NCBI GenBank assembly: GCA_033239725.1
Contig: BTCW01000004.1
Span: 39,576,001 to 39,640,000 of the forward strand
Origin: Echinochloa phyllopogon
Taxonomy: Eukaryota > Streptophyta > Magnoliopsida > Poales > Poaceae
Reading direction: 5' to 3'
DNA length: 64,000 bases
The notes beneath the pieces are model-generated. The model did not search any database and was not told the DNA's origin. It worked only from the letters and a program-made list of their open reading frames with translations. Position numbers and translations under genes: made by a program. Numbering within the stretch: the first letter of the stretch is position 1; each line of letters begins with the position of its first letter. Below are positions 12,111 through 24,340 of the stretch, in pieces.

Positions 12111-13707
12111 TAACCCTTGACGCCATTATCGACCTAATATTTTATTGTCTGGTGGAGGAGCAGCATCAGATGAGCGGCTCTCTCCTTTTCACCTAGCAAG
12201 GGGAGCGACGGCTTATGGCGTGGAGATTAGGCGCATGCCAAACATTCTTGGGAAGCCACCTAAAGTTTAAGGCCGTCAATGTTAAGAGACCAAGACAGCA
12301 TGCTTGCTTTCACCTTTCTTCAGATGCACTGATCATTTCTTGCTTTTGATGCATATTTCTCCCTTTTGTCACAGTAGAGTGACAAATATTTTCAGAGCAA
12401 GCAGTCCATCAATCTTCATGGTTTTCATGGATTTGTCCCAAAGAAAAGCCTTTACAATATCATTATCCGGTCTTTCAAAAATATACATCATTATTCTATT
12501 TTTTTTATAAAACCAATAGGCAGCTGCCTATTACATTGATAAAGAAGAAACCGTTATTCTATTTATTTTCCAACATATATTTATACATAGGATTTTTGGG
12601 GACGACAGTACAAAGATTCTGTTGGATAATATACATTGGGTGCTGTAATTTGCTTATGCAACATGTTGCCGCATTCTATGCCAGTAAGACAAGTCTCTCT
12701 GGTGCCAATGCCGGAGCACCCTCTGTTAATCTAATATTAGGTTACAATTGTTTCATTCTCGGTAGCATCAGAAACAAATGCCAGTGGTTCAGAGATCCTT
12801 AGAAAAGGGAGAGCGGGGGCAAAATGCTTCATCAGGTTCAGGACAGCAGCGCTGCATGGGGTCGTCAGCGTGGTGGCAGCTTGTGCTCTCCAAGGCGTCA
12901 GTTAAACGGCGATGCAGCTGCAGCAGAGATGCATGGACCGACGGCGATGGATGGGGAGCAGATTGGCCTATACGTGTCAGGCCCGTGACTTAAATTCCAA
13001 GCGTATTCTGATAACATCTCCCCATCTAACTCATTTATGGATGGAGATGTGCATTTCTTTTCTTTTTTTGTTCAGAACAACATTTCTTGACACCAAAGAT
13101 TGATAGTGCGTGTCTGATGACCTTTCTTGCTGACTTTCAGACTTTCGTTTCGAAATTGATCGCACAGCCTCTCCTGTGCTCGTTGCTGCCTCAACTAATT
13201 TCTGCTAAATATCTTTCCAACTGATTGATCGTGCTCCTCGAGATGCATTTTGTGTGACCATTCTAGGCTTCTAGCAGCATTCTAGCCGTTTCAAGGCCAA
13301 GGTGAAACTGACATTTGCAGGGGGAAAAAAGGTGAGAGGACCGGCAGGTTTCATCATGTTGTTTTCCCTTGATCTCGTGCAGCTGGGGGTGACGGTAGAA
13401 AGCGATGGCTTTGTTGGCTTCACATTTCGTCCGTTCAAAGAGCCTCGACGGCCTAACAACATGAATCCCCCGTACGACAAAAACTCCCACTACTATTTTT
13501 CAAAAGAAAAAAAAACTCCCACTACCGAATCATTAGCCGCGCTTACTTATTTACTTCGCATAAACTGCAATTCGGATTCAAACTCACCAGCGAAAATCAG
13601 CCATTAGTTATAGCATCACAAATAAATGCAAACAAAATTTGATTGAAGGCACTGCATTTTTTTTGGACAATGATATACTACTATCGGCAGCAAATACTAA
13701 AATACTA
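12111..13707. other. Intergenic, no gene seen
   Basis: Spacer with short frames only. A palindrome AATAGGCAGCTGCCTATT sits near 12515-12535. A short run at 13302-13490 reads open on both strands but resembles nothing known to me. Confidence 0.4.
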
Positions 13708-13793
13708 CTCCCTCCGTTCCAAAAAAGAGGACGCTCTAGGATTCAAAATTTGTCAAAAAAAACATCAACTAGTGTCTTCTTTTTAGGGGGGAG
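13708..13793. mobile_element. Short Stowaway-type MITE (86 bp)
   Basis: Begins CTCCCTCCGTTCC after a TA and ends GGGGGGAG before a TA. These are the typical Stowaway (Tc1/mariner) termini and TA target duplication of grasses. Confidence 0.7.
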
Positions 13794-14302
13794 TACTCGT
13801 TTAGCTTCATGGGAACAGTTTTTGGTGAGCATTGCTCCTATTTGAGCTCAACATTTCTGGATTAGTATAAAAAAACATTTCTGGACGCAATTAATTTGGC
13901 TGAAACTTGCCTAATCCTCCAAATGTTCCATGCCGATCGCCAGACTCGCTCACGAAAACGAACAGCACCACCGACCGCAAATCCCCGCGGGATTAAACTC
14001 CTTTCCCCCCTCCCAACCCATCTTCTTCATCTCCCTCCTCCTCCCTCCTCCTCCACTTGAGCTGACCCTTCATCCATTCCCCATCCCACGCAGCCACCAC
14101 CACCTCCTCCATATCTCTCTCCACTCCCAACCTGCGCGTCGGCACTCTCCCTCTCTCTCTCTAGGGCAAGGAGGAGCAGATCAGTCCTATTCAATTCGTC
14201 ACGCCCACCTGCGTGCGTGCGCGTCGGCGCCTCCTCGCCATTGCCTTGCTCCAAGCTCGTGTCTTGGGGTTGTTCGGCGGCAGGCAGGGGGAAGGGGAGG
14301 AG

Positions 14303-15401
14303 ATGAAGGGGCTGAGCGGGCCGAAGCTGCTGGTGGTCCACCCGTCGTCGAACAAGTCGTCCGGCGGCGCGGGGTCCCCCGGGGCGGTTCTCGGCGCGCG
14401 GCGGCGGGTGTGCGCCGCCGTGTTCCTGGCCTGCTTCGCGTGCGTGTCCCTGGCGACCACGCTGCTGTCGGCGGCGCGGGACCCGGGGGCGGCAGCCGGC
14501 GCGTCCGCGGGGAGGGCGGCGGCGTTCGCGGTGCCGGCGGGGGGTGGCGGCGGCGCGGCGGCGAGGGCGGGGGAGGGGCTGCCGGGGTACGTGTTCGACG
14601 CGCTGGTGCAGTACTCGTCGGCGGGCGGGAACTCGACGGCGAGCATGCCGGGCGCCGACGTGCGCGCCATCGCGGCCGTGCTGAAGCGGCGCGCGCCGTG
14701 CAACCTGCTGGTGTTCGGGCTCGGCGGCGAGACGCCGCTGTGGCGGGCGCTCAACCACGGCGGCCGCACCGTGTTCCTCGACGAGAACCAGTACTACGTG
14801 TCCCACCTGGAGGGGCGGCACCCGGGGCTGGAGGCCTACGACGTCGCCTACACCACCACCGTCCGCGAGTTCCCCGACCTGCTCGACGCCGCCCGCGCCG
14901 CCCGCGCCGCCGAGTGCCGCCCCGTCCAGAACCTCCTCTTCTCCGACTGCCGCCTCGCCATCAACGACCTCCCCAACCAGCTCTACGACGTCTCCTGGGA
15001 CGTCATCCTCGTCGACGGCCCCCGCGGGTAACCAACCACCAAATCCTAGATCCAACTCCTTCCATTTCGACCTAAGCGAAGCGGAGGCAGCTAAATCAAT
15101 CCGTCCCCAATGTGGTTGTTGCGACGGCAGGTACACGGCGTCGTCGCCGGGGAGGATGTCGGCGATATTCACGGCGGGGGTGCTGGCGCGGACGCGGGCG
15201 GGGGAGGGGGCGACGACGGACGTGCTGGTGCACGACTACGAGCGGGAGGTGGAGCGGGCGTGCTCCAGGGAGTTCCTGTGCGAGGAGAACCGGGTCGCCG
15301 AGACCAGCACGCGGTCGCTGGCGCACTTCGTCGTGCGCGGCGGCGGCGCCGCCGTCCGCCGGGACGCCTTCTGCTCCGGGGGCGCCGCGGCCGCCCACTA
15401 G
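14303..15401 (+). CDS. IRX15-like protein (DUF579, xylan biosynthesis)
   Basis: Two exons, 14303-15027 and 15131-15401, giving 331 residues; the single intron splits a Gly codon in the VDGPRGY motif. Order: a short cytosolic tail, one membrane segment (about residues 33-55) as in Golgi type II proteins, a low-complexity Ala/Gly stem, then the polysaccharide-biosynthesis domain with CNLLVFGLGGETPLW, RTVFLDENQYYV, CRPVQNLLFSDCRLA, DVILVDGPRG, PGRMSAIFTAGVLAR and VLVHDYEREVE. These match Arabidopsis IRX15 and IRX15-L, needed for normal xylan chain length in secondary walls, more closely than the related glucuronoxylan methyltransferases, which have VDAPTG at the VDGPRG position. The start chosen follows GGGAGGAG and lies at the family-typical position; an upstream in-frame ATG at 14213 is less likely. 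Confidence 0.88.
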
Positions 15402-17011
15402 TTTTAATTTTCACCCCCTACCTATTTACTCACCTCCTCCTGTAGCCTTTTTTAACCTCTCTCGATGATGCCTGTTAATGATGATGTTGTTTGTCATGTG
15501 AGTGAATTAAAAAAGAGAGAAAGGTGAAGAAGCCTGTAAAAATTGGTGTGACGAAGGAAAAAAAAGAGAGAGCAGAGGAATGTGGTCTCTGCCCTTCCGG
15601 CCTTCCATTGACGACTCGTTGGTGCTGGTTCATTCCCTTTCGCCCTCGCCCGCGTCGGGTCGCGGTCTCGTCTCGTGGACCGTGAAGGAGAGGGGCCCGG
15701 CCAGGGATGGGCGGTGGCCGTGGAGCCTTCCCTCCACCGTACGTGTCCGGGCCGGCGACTGTTGGCTCGTCGTGTACTCGTGTCCTCCAACCTCCATTGA
15801 CGCTGCCCGAGTGACGCGAGGCTGCGCCGGCTCGTGCCGGGCACGGCGGTGGAGGGGACGACGAAGCGACGCTTCTCCGATCTCGCTGCCAATGGCCCCC
15901 GCGATGGACACTGGAGTATCGCCTTCGCTCCACCGTGTGTCAGGGACGGCTTCTTTCTTTGCACTCTGCTATGCAGACGGATTAATCGATAAATCCCGGT
16001 CACCCAGTTTCATTCACTTTCACCGTGTGATTTGGGTCGAGGTCTGGGCTCCAGGTCGTTCCCTTTGGGACGACGGCGCTCGTCCGGTGGCGACTGGCGA
16101 TGAGTCGATGGCCGATGGTGTTATTTGAGGCTCTGCGCAATGCCCGGCAGGGGGCGGCGACGGGTGGCATAGCTGTGCTGTTGGGGTGCGTCAGTGCGTG
16201 AGGATGACGTGGTGCGGCAATAGATAACTGAAGGACAAAATCCACCGACAATCAAAGAAGGGAGTGTTGATGGAGAGAAACGGACTACGTGAGCCTCACA
16301 CGTTAAACAACCATGTACGTTTAGCGTAGAAGAAAAGAAATACACTTTGGGGATAAAGATGAAAAAGGGACGAGGATTGGCAACATGATACATGGATAAT
16401 AGAGCAAGCGTAATGGATAATAAGGCAAGCCTAATAGAGAATTAGATATCCATTTCCCACCCTACTAATGGAAGGACAAATTTAAAGAAGGCAAATACAT
16501 TGAAGTGTTGAGCTTTTTTTGGATAAAAACTCCAAGTTACTACTACAATTATTAGTAGTATACACTACTACACCGTGTTGTTTAGATGAGAGTATACGAA
16601 AGAGTATAAACACACATGTTTTCTTCTACCTTCTTGACAACTTTTTTTATAGGAGGGGAAAACAGAAGGAAATAGAAAGAAAAAGGAAAAATAAATTGAA
16701 ATAAAAAGAAAAAATAAATAGAAAGAGTAATGTCGACATTTGGTCTCCTTTCTCTATTTCAAAAACCACATAAAACCATTCTACTAAACATTTTTTCAAC
16801 TCAACTAACTGGAGAAAAAAAATGAGATAAGTATTAATATATGACGCACGTGACAGTTAACTAACATGGTGTTGACTAATCGACCATGGATTCCAACAGT
16901 ACGTACGCTATGGGTCAACCAACGAACAGTAGAGTATAAAAAAACAAAAAAAAACAACGAACAGTAGTGGCGTGGTGCGTCGGTGCTACTACACTGGTGG
17001 TGCTCGAACGA
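15402..17011. other. 3' UTR of the IRX15-like gene and intergenic DNA
   Basis: Downstream of the IRX15-like stop. A GC-rich open stretch at 15580-16128 has no recognisable motif on either strand and is probably non-coding. From about 16400 the sequence is AT-rich with A-rich runs near 16640-16730. Confidence 0.45.
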
Positions 17012-17270
17012 GGCTGTGTTTGGTTCCTAAAATCCCACTTAATATTTTACTATACAAAAAGTCTCGTCATATCACATCAAATATCTCTTCTCATGCATGA
17101 GGATTAAATATAAATAAATAAAAAAACTAATTATATAGTTTTGATGTACACGACGAGACGAATCTTTTGAGTCTAGTTAGATTATAATAGAACAACAATT
17201 ATCACAAATAAATAAAAGCGCTACAGTATCCGATTTAACTCGACGTCATTTGACGGAACTAAACACAAAC
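17012..17270. mobile_element. MITE, family A copy 2 (reverse orientation)
   Basis: Starts GGCTGTGTTTGGTTCC and ends GGAACTAAACACA. Internal words such as GACGAGACGAATCTTTTGAG and GCTACAGTATCC are reverse complements of those in the copy at 11313. No coding capacity. Confidence 0.75.
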
Positions 17271-17469
17271 TGAAATCGAAACCAACCGTGTCTGATTTGA
17301 TTTGACATCATATCTCTGTTCGGTCGGTGCCATCTACTGTACATTCTACCACTGCACTGTGCCCGCGCGCCTCATCTTTGTGATCTGTGATTCTGTGCAC
17401 GAGTGGCCGGGTTCAGGATCTAGCGGCGCCACGCAGAGAGACGGAGATGAGGTTGACGTTGAATTTGGG

Positions 17470-17728
17470 AGATCGAATTTGAAAGTTTGATGTCACTTCA
17501 TAATCATTGCGTCACTGTAACATTTCGTTTGTATTTATAAAAAATTATCCAAAAATTGATTAATTAGGCTCAAAATGTTCGTCTCGCAGAACACAACAAA
17601 ACTGTGCAATTAGTTTTTGATTTCATCTATATTTAGTATTCCATGCATGTTATAATATTTTGATGCGATGAAAAATCTTCTTTTTGCATAGTAAATTTGA
17701 GAGTTGCTTTTGGAATCTAAACAAGGCC
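17470..17728. mobile_element. MITE, family A copy 3 (degenerate)
   Basis: The right end GGAATCTAAACAAGGCC and the internal words GGCTCAAAATGTTCGTCTCG and CCATGCATG match the family; the left end is eroded and only approximate. Confidence 0.6.
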
Positions 17729-18061
17729 TTTCACAGCTATGTTTTTTCTTTCATTTCGAACTCTAAAATGGCAATCTCCGCTCCAGCTCGCATTGCAATC
17801 AGCATTTTTTATTGTGCTAGTTCTTTACTACCAATGAGATTCTGATTCGTACAGTGAGGATTCATCAACACCTTGGCCCCATCGAATGAATGTTTCAAGA
17901 CAAACACAACCACCTGTACGCACGCTAGAAGCTGCTGAGCATTCCCAGCTCCTTGGCCAGCCGCACCGCATGATGAAAAACGGATAAAGAAAAATCAGAT
18001 ACGATCGAACATAGTAGTAGTATAAGGGAATAAAAATCAGCTCCTTAGAGACAGGGACATG

Positions 18062-18216
18062 TAGGGGTGGTAACGGATCATGGTCCGTTTGTTCCTTCGC
18101 AATCTAACTTGGTCCTAACAAAATTTAGCTCAAAACTAGTATTATTTTAATCCTGTTCTAATTCGGTCTCATTCTTAAAATTTCTAGTATAAAATTGAGG
18201 GCCCTTTACCACCCTA
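18062..18216. mobile_element. hAT MITE, second copy of the 9070 family
   Basis: Starts TAGGGGTGGTAACGGATC and ends CCTTTACCACCCTA. It shares the internal words AAAACTAGTA and CTTAAAATTTCTAGTA with the element at 9070. The right end has lost a C. Flanks read ACAGGGACAT and ACAGGGGCAT close to the ends, which may be a mutated target duplication. Confidence 0.8.
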
Positions 18217-18655
18217 CACAGGGGCATCTCTGGGACGTCGACGCCGCGTGGACCGTACACGAGGCATCGATGCGATGCGAGCAGTCAACAGCAGCCTAAT
18301 AGCCGTGCGTTTCAGGTTAACGACGACGGTTTGGCATCCACCGTTGTCTGCTACTCCATACGTGGAGACTAAACAGAGCTTAATTACAAGTACGTTAGGT
18401 TTGTCGGTGCGGCCGGAGACATCATTTGGGATTTTGGGTCAACGAACGAACAGCAGTGAGGCTTTCGTCGGTGCTTGCCTCAACTGACGAGCTAAGCAGA
18501 TCGTTCTTTTCGAGAGAAGTCGTCGGCTACCAAATTACGAACAGGGAAGGCAATGTCAGGTTTGATTTGACCATTCTGATGAACCGCACTTTGAACAGGC
18601 GGTTGGTACCAAAGCTTGTTATGTGCCACCGACAAAGGTGACAAAGGCTGTGTTA

Positions 18656-18934
18656 AGTTCCCGAAAAGGGAATGTGGAGTTTGGTGAAAATGACACATCG
18701 GACACTGTAGCGCACTGTAGTACTCTTCATTTGTTTGTGGTAATTGTTGTCCTACCATGACCTAACTAGCCTCAAAAAATTCGTCTCCTCATGTACATCA
18801 AAACCATATACTTCGTTTTTTTATTTACCCACGTTTAGTGTTTCAAGAGAGATTTGATGTGATTTGATGTGATAGATGAATAGTGAAGTTTGGAGAGAGA
18901 ATTTTTGACTTTTGAAGGGAAGAAGCAGAGAGCC
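18656..18934. mobile_element. MITE, family A copy 4
   Basis: Starts GGCTGTGTTAAGTTCCC and carries GGACACTGTAGCGCACTGTAG, then GAATAGTGAAGTTTGGAGAG; the right end is diverged (GAGAGCC). AAA lies on both flanks. It is close in sequence to the copy at 11313. Confidence 0.72.
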
Positions 18935-20439
18935 AAAGGCAGGTTTGATATGCAGCGCCCGAATGCAGCAGCGGCAGCGCCGACGATCTACACCAGTGGC
19001 AGTGGGAGGATAGGAGGAGCTTCTGTTCTGTCTGTGGTGCTGTGACACTTATGGTGGATGCGAATGTGTTTATGCTCATGGTGAGTGGCTACAACCTACC
19101 TACAGGAGACACAGGACTGGCTGCATCGCGGAGCTAATGGCATAGCAACCAATGGGATGGATGGGAGCAATATACATAGCCCAAACTAAACTAAACTTTC
19201 GAATCCGCGGTGAGCAATTTACACAGACCTATTTGCTTTGCAAAATTGCAACTGATGATACCCTAGTTTATTTTCTTGTGCCTTTCGTGATTTATATTGC
19301 CACTTCCATTCATGTCATGCAGAAAAAACCTTATCCGGGAAAGCGCTAGCATGCCACTACCTGCCTGCAAGACCAGTGCATTCTTAGTCTGCAGAAGACA
19401 AGTGCATTCGAAGGCTCCTTCCAAAACTTTCTCCCCGTTGTAAAACACTTTTAATTATTGGACATCTGGACCTGATCTGCTTGTATTCAGGTTGACCGGA
19501 ATCTGAGGATGTTTTTGTAGCTTATCTTCGCGACAGGTAAGCACAGCTGCTTTGTGATTGGTCTTCATAAATACTAGTTCTCAATCTCTCATGATCGCAC
19601 AAATAACATTGCAGCAATGCTCTGTAGAAAAAAAAAACACAGCAATGCTGCTGAACCGAGCATGGCACATGGTCTTTGTTCACAGAATTTGTACTGTCAA
19701 GATGGGTACGAGCAATGCTGCTGAACCGGAGGATCATGTCTAAACAACATATAAGTGTACTGGTCAGCGCTAAACAGAAACGCTTCAAAGTAAATCCTGT
19801 ACTTGATCTTTATCATGTGCGCATTGCTTTCTCGAAGCATAGCTTCAACCAGGCTTGTCTGCTAATAGCAAGCACTCTAACAAGAAAACTAACAGCAAAC
19901 GCAGGTAAATTCGAGAAAGAGGACAAGCCCAGCCCAAACTAAAACTTTTAGGGTACTTCCGGGTAGATATTGCTGCCGTTTCAAGCCCAGCATCGTCAGC
20001 TTAAAAATCTGAAACAGCCCATTTCCACTTTAGACTAGACAAGAATCGCTTTACCCATTTGGCCTATACTCTGCAAAGGCAAAGAAGAGACAGTTGACAT
20101 GTTCAGTAATCAGTAGGCTATCAGGGCAGGATCATTTAGCCTCTCCAGCGTTTGATCCTATCAATTTTCTCAGCCCATTAGATCAGGGATGTGACCAGTG
20201 TAGCTGCAGTGGCAGGCTACAAATGCGTAGCCGTGTGATTCTGTCACTGGTAAAATCAGTACATGTTGCACTTCATCAACACAAATCTGTGACAAACGAA
20301 AGTTCCAGGGACACAAGAAAATGATCAAGGTTCCAAACAGACAAGGCCAACAAGGTCCCAAACAGACGTCTTTTTAATCCAAATTTTCTCATGAAAATGA
20401 GAGCTGAGATCGACGCTAGCTGCTGACACCGTTGCTTAT
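18935..20439. other. Intergenic, no gene seen
   Basis: Spacer between a MITE and the 3' end of the gene at 20440. Short frames only; no RNA gene or repeat end recognised. Confidence 0.45.
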
Positions 20440-21606
20440 TCACATTTGTACAGTGATGAAGTGACGATCGATCAACTCCTCATCCCCATCCAAGGTTTCC
20501 AGAAACTCCAGTTCGCTGCCGCCGCCGCGCATTCCCATTCCCATCTCCAACTCCCCGGCCGCCGCCGGCTTTCCCGTTTCCGCCGCCGCCGCTGCCGCCG
20601 CCGCCACCTCTCGTGCATCATGCATGTATGGCAACCGCATGCGTGGGCCATGGCGTGCATGCGTAGTTAGTTCGAGAAATGCGCTGTCACCGGTGAGATG
20701 GCCGTGATACGGCGACTCGTCGCAGAGGGCGGCGGCGGCTCCGCCGCCGCCGGCGGAGAGCGAGCCCTCCCGGTGCGAAGGCGAGTGCTCATCGCAGTGC
20801 GTGCCCTCCGCCTGCGTCTCGAGGGGGAAGCGATCCCGGCGTGGCCGCGGCGAGTCCCTGTCCCTGCACTCGTCGTCGTCGTCGTCGTCGTCGCGTTGCG
20901 TGGCGGCGCTGGCGATGATGTCATCCCCCCGCATGTCGTGGAGCCACCAGTCGAGGCTGGGCGAGGACGACGGCGGCGGCGGCGGCGGCGTGCCGCGCCG
21001 GAGCGTCTCCTTGCAGTACGCGACGGCGCTCGCCACGGCCTCCGCGCGCTCACGGGCCGTGTCGTCGGCGCCGGCGCCCCTGCGTGGAGGCCGCGGCGAC
21101 GACTCCTTGGCGGCGGCCCTGGCCTTCCTCAGCCGCCTCGAGATCCTCCGCAGGAATCTCCCCACCACGTCGCCGTTGGGCGCCGCCTTACCCACCGGGT
21201 GTGGGTTCCTGGTCTTGCGCGCGAGGGCCTTGCTGGAGCTCCACAGCAGCATCCCGGCGCCGCCCGCGCCGAAGCACAGCGGCGAGGCAGGCGGGCTCTG
21301 CCGCCTGGACATGCTGAGGTTGAAGTGGCCGGAGGTGGACGAGGAGGAGGAGGCCGCCGATGGCGATGGGGAGGAGCCCGAACGGGCTTCCTTGTCACCG
21401 CCGCCGCCCGCGCTGAACGCCGAGGACGATGGACTGCCAGGCTCGGAGGGTGCAGCGATCGCCGCCGTTGTCAGGGGAGGCTCCGCCGCCGTCGCGCTCA
21501 CGGCGTACGGTAACAGCGAATCCATATCCATGGCGGCCGGCGAGGGTAGATTGATCGTAGGAAGGGGACAACCGAATTGGGATTGAATTTGATTTTTTGC
21601 ATCCAT
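20440..21606 (-). CDS. Plant-specific low-complexity protein, possible membrane-associated kinase regulator-like (paralogue 1)
   Basis: One uninterrupted exon of 388 codons. Order: a Ser/Ala-rich N-terminus; the block SRRQSPPASPLCFGAGG; a basic helix VVGRFLRRISRRLRKARA; AVASAVAYCKETL; a disordered middle with an Asp run; and a conserved acidic end LEFLETLDGDEELIDRHFI. The same four blocks recur in order in the neighbouring gene at 22586-23682, so the frame is real. The pair of a basic VVxRYLxKI-like helix and a later A-x-A-x-CK block recalls BKI1/MAKR proteins, which bind plasma membrane and receptor-kinase domains, but the C-terminal extension is unlike them and the link is only inference. 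A second ATG at 21531 (M26) has a strong GCCGCCATGG context and may be the true start. Confidence 0.72.
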   Translation of the reverse strand: MDAKNQIQSQFGCPLPTINLPSPAAMDMDSLLPYAVSATAAEPPLTTAAIAAPSEPGSPSSSAFSAGGGGDKEARSGSSPSPSAASSSSSTSGHFNLSMSRRQSPPASPLCFGAGGAGMLLWSSSKALARKTRNPHPVGKAAPNGDVVGRFLRRISRRLRKARAAAKESSPRPPRRGAGADDTARERAEAVASAVAYCKETLRRGTPPPPPPSSSPSLDWWLHDMRGDDIIASAATQRDDDDDDDECRDRDSPRPRRDRFPLETQAEGTHCDEHSPSHREGSLSAGGGGAAAALCDESPYHGHLTGDSAFLELTTHARHGPRMRLPYMHDAREVAAAAAAAAETGKPAAAGELEMGMGMRGGGSELEFLETLDGDEELIDRHFITVQM

Positions 21607-22585
21607 GGCATTGTGATCATTTTATGGTGGAATTAATCATCTTATGTTCACATCATCACCGGCGGCGGCGTCTGGAGATGGCAAGTGTTGGTGCCTCAAC
21701 GGCCACTCGTGCACATATGGAAGGCTCCTCCCAATTTCAAGCACCAGTTGCCTGGGTTTTTACTGTCATTCCATAAGAGCCCCACGCGTGAAGTTGAAGT
21801 TTATGGGTGACCTTCCTCACGAATCACGAGCCCATTCGTGTTCGTATGTACTATGCAGCAAGCATGAAAGGGAGATACACTTTACACTGATTAGCATTAG
21901 GGTAATCACTAGAATAAATTTCTTATAAACCTTCTTACTACTACTAATTAGACTTTCTTCTCCTGCTTGGGGAGACAAACTAAAAAATAGATGTGCTACA
22001 AATCCACGCGATTTTTGTTCTTGCACACACACAGTTCGACTCTCACGGTGTATATTGTTCAGTTTTTTTTCGGCTATTGTTGGATGATATTAATCCCACA
22101 CTGAAGCTGCCCTTCGATTGGATTACAAATGAATTATACGTAGGCTGGGTCATCTAATATTTGCTCCTATGTTAATTGACTTACATCACAGAGTGTCATC
22201 TAATATTTTGCTACTACGTTTATATATAGTAAGATTTTGCTAATAATGTAAGTTTCTGTATTATATAAAAAATATGTTAATTGACTTACAGTACAGAGTG
22301 TCATGTAATATTTGCTACCGTGTTTATAAGCTTTATGATGGAAACTATAGACATTAAGCTGATTAATTCGCTAGATCTTGCAATGCAGTGCTTGGATTAT
22401 TAAATTGACAAGAATTTTCTTTTCGTATGATTTGTACTTTTGCTGTTGTTGGGAGGACGACATATCTAACTGCTTGATCTCCTTCTTAATAAAAAAACAA
22501 AAGAAACTGGTTTGTTCTTCCCAGTTGTCTTTTCGATGCAAAATTCTCGACGCTGCATCCTGAACTGAACACGAGAGCCGATTAT
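21607..22585. other. Spacer between the tandem paralogues, with a 105-bp direct repeat
   Basis: AT-rich. A block of about 55 bp starting GTTAATTGACTTACA occurs at about 22171 and again at about 22276 (105-bp period), followed each time by a form of AATATTTGCTAC. No gene seen. Confidence 0.6.
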
Positions 22586-23682
22586 TCAGATCTGCGCAGT
22601 GATGAAGTGGTGCCCGATCATCTCCTCGTCCCCCTCGAAGATTTTCAGAAACTCCATCTCATCAAAGCTGCCGGTCGTTTCCAACTCGTCGGCCAACATA
22701 TCATCATCACTTGGTAACGACGGTAGCATTGCAGTTTCTGCCGCCGTCACCGACTCGACGCGGCGCTCTGCACACATGACACATACATGCATAGAGAGCG
22801 AATGCTTGAGAAACAGGTGTTCATCAAGATTGCATTGCATGACAAAACAACAGTGTCTAGAGAAACCTACTGAGAATGGCGTCGCCGTCGTCGTGCCCGA
22901 CGCCGGACGGCGATCGTGCAGATCGAGCTGTTCTGGCTTGGTGAGGCCGGGCGCATCGCCTCCTTGCATCGTTGCCTCCCCGTCGGCTGCATCACGGCGA
23001 GCCCGCCGTGCCAGCGTGGCCGCTGCGGCGGCGGGGACTTCGACTCCGAGTCCATGCTCGCGTTGCAGCGCGCGGCGGCGGCGCTTGCCATGTCGTGGAG
23101 CCTGTCGTCAAGGCTGGGCGAGGGCGGCGGCGGCGGCCGGGGCGTGTCCTTGCAGTAGGAGACGGCGCGCGCCACGGACTCCGCCCTCTCACGGGCCTTG
23201 TCGTCAATGGCGCCGACGGGTGACGGCGGCGACACCTTACTAGCGGTAGTCGCCGTCCTCAGCCGCCTCGAGATCTTCCGCAGGTACCTCGCCACCACGT
23301 CGCGCTTGGGCGCCGGCGCTGTGCTCGCCGCCGCCGCCTCCTGCTTCGTGGGCGAGCGAGCGCGGGCGCCGCGGGGGCGCCGGAGCAGCCTCCCGGCGCC
23401 ACCGCCCGCGCCGAAGCACAGCGGCGAGGCGGGGCTATGCTGCCGGCGGGACGTGAAGAACCTGGGGTGGTCGTCGCTCGACGACGAAGAGGAAGACGAA
23501 GACGAGGAGGAGACGGAGGAGCCCGGCGAATCATCCGCCGCGTCGATGCTGAACGCCGGCGACGACGCGGTGTCGGGCTCGAAGGACCCGGCGGCGGCCG
23601 TGGCCTTGGTGGCTACCTTTGCGGCGGCGCACACGGCGGCGCCGGGGAACAGCCACGCCGCGACGAAGTGGAGCAGCTGCAT
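22586..23682 (-). CDS. Paralogue 2 of the gene at 20440; exon junction unresolved
   Basis: The long first exon (23682 down to about 22868) starts MQLLHFVAAWLF and shares with its neighbour the blocks SRRQHSPASPLCFGAGG, VVARYLRKISRRLR and ARERAESVARAVSYCKDT. A C-terminal exon (about 22777-22586) ends EMEFLKIFEGDEEMIGHHFI, matching paralogue 1. The donor CA|GTAGGT near 22868 and either acceptor near 22780 do not join the first-exon frame to the last-exon frame; the frame does close if the reading shifts by one between about 22970 and 23080. Either an unseen splice donor is used (for example near 22998) or the copy carries a frameshift. Acidic, low-complexity, probably soluble apart from the hydrophobic start. 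Confidence 0.6.
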
Positions 23683-23742
23683 GGCAGTTTGGGTTCTGCA
23701 CGTCTGCGTGTGCTAGCTTGTTCATGCCGTGGTGGCATGATC

Positions 23743-23750
23743 TTTATATA
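23743..23750 (-). promoter_or_regulatory. TATA box of paralogue 2
   Basis: On the minus strand the sequence reads TATATAAA, 61 bp upstream of the ATG at 23682. This is a normal plant spacing, leaving about 30 bp of 5' UTR. Confidence 0.6.
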
Positions 23751-24150
23751 GATGCAGTGATCGATCGCGGCGGCGCCGCCGGCGGCGGCGTTGCCTCCGA
23801 GATGCCGTTCTTGCATTGCCTGCCTAATAAGCTTGGACTCGGCGGCGGGTCACCGGCCTGCCTGTGGCTCCTTCCATATCCATTGCACTAGTTGCCTTGT
23901 ATTGAGACTATCTTCCATAAGCGTGGCTACTGATTAATCAATTTCTCGCTTTTTTTTTGCGACCAATCAATTTCTCGCTGACTAGTTGTTATTTGCCTGT
24001 TTGTTAATTGGGAGGGGCTTTTGCGAACCGTGGCGCAAAGATACGTGAAAATATAAATTCGCCATGTATTCTGAGTTTGCATGGATCTTGACGCAAATAT
24101 ATACTCGGTATTTGGAGGTTGCATTGGCATGGCTCGGGATGGAATTGGCA

Positions 24151-24267
24151 TGTTCATTTGGCTTATCAGCCACCAGCCAGTAATATTTCTCTCTCAGCAA
24201 AAATTAGCACCAGCCAGCAGTATTTTTCTCAAAACATAAACAGCGTCATTTACCAGCCAAGCGAACA
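24151..24267. mobile_element. Short MITE-like repeat (TGTTC..GAACA termini)
   Basis: Starts TGTTCATTTGGCTTATCAGCC and ends GCCAAGCGAACA. The internal text CAGCCAGTAATATTTCTCTCAGC is repeated with variation at 53611-53743, so this is a dispersed family. No target duplication could be fixed. Confidence 0.5.
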
Positions 24268-24340
24268 GTCCGGGTTCAACAATTCCAGAGTCCAGAATTC
24301 CAGGAGGGCCCTAGTGAGTAGTGACCTAGCACGTGCCTAA

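Noticed and set aside
14027..15172. 381-codon minus-strand frame
   Set aside because: It is the antisense shadow of the GC-rich IRX15-like exon, which shows clear conserved motifs on the plus strand.
15580..16128. 182-codon frame after the IRX15-like gene
   Set aside because: No motif, open on both strands, located in the probable 3' region; no support as a gene.
20698..21586. 261- and 271-codon plus-strand frames
   Set aside because: Antisense to the conserved minus-strand paralogue; GC-rich composition explains the lack of stops.
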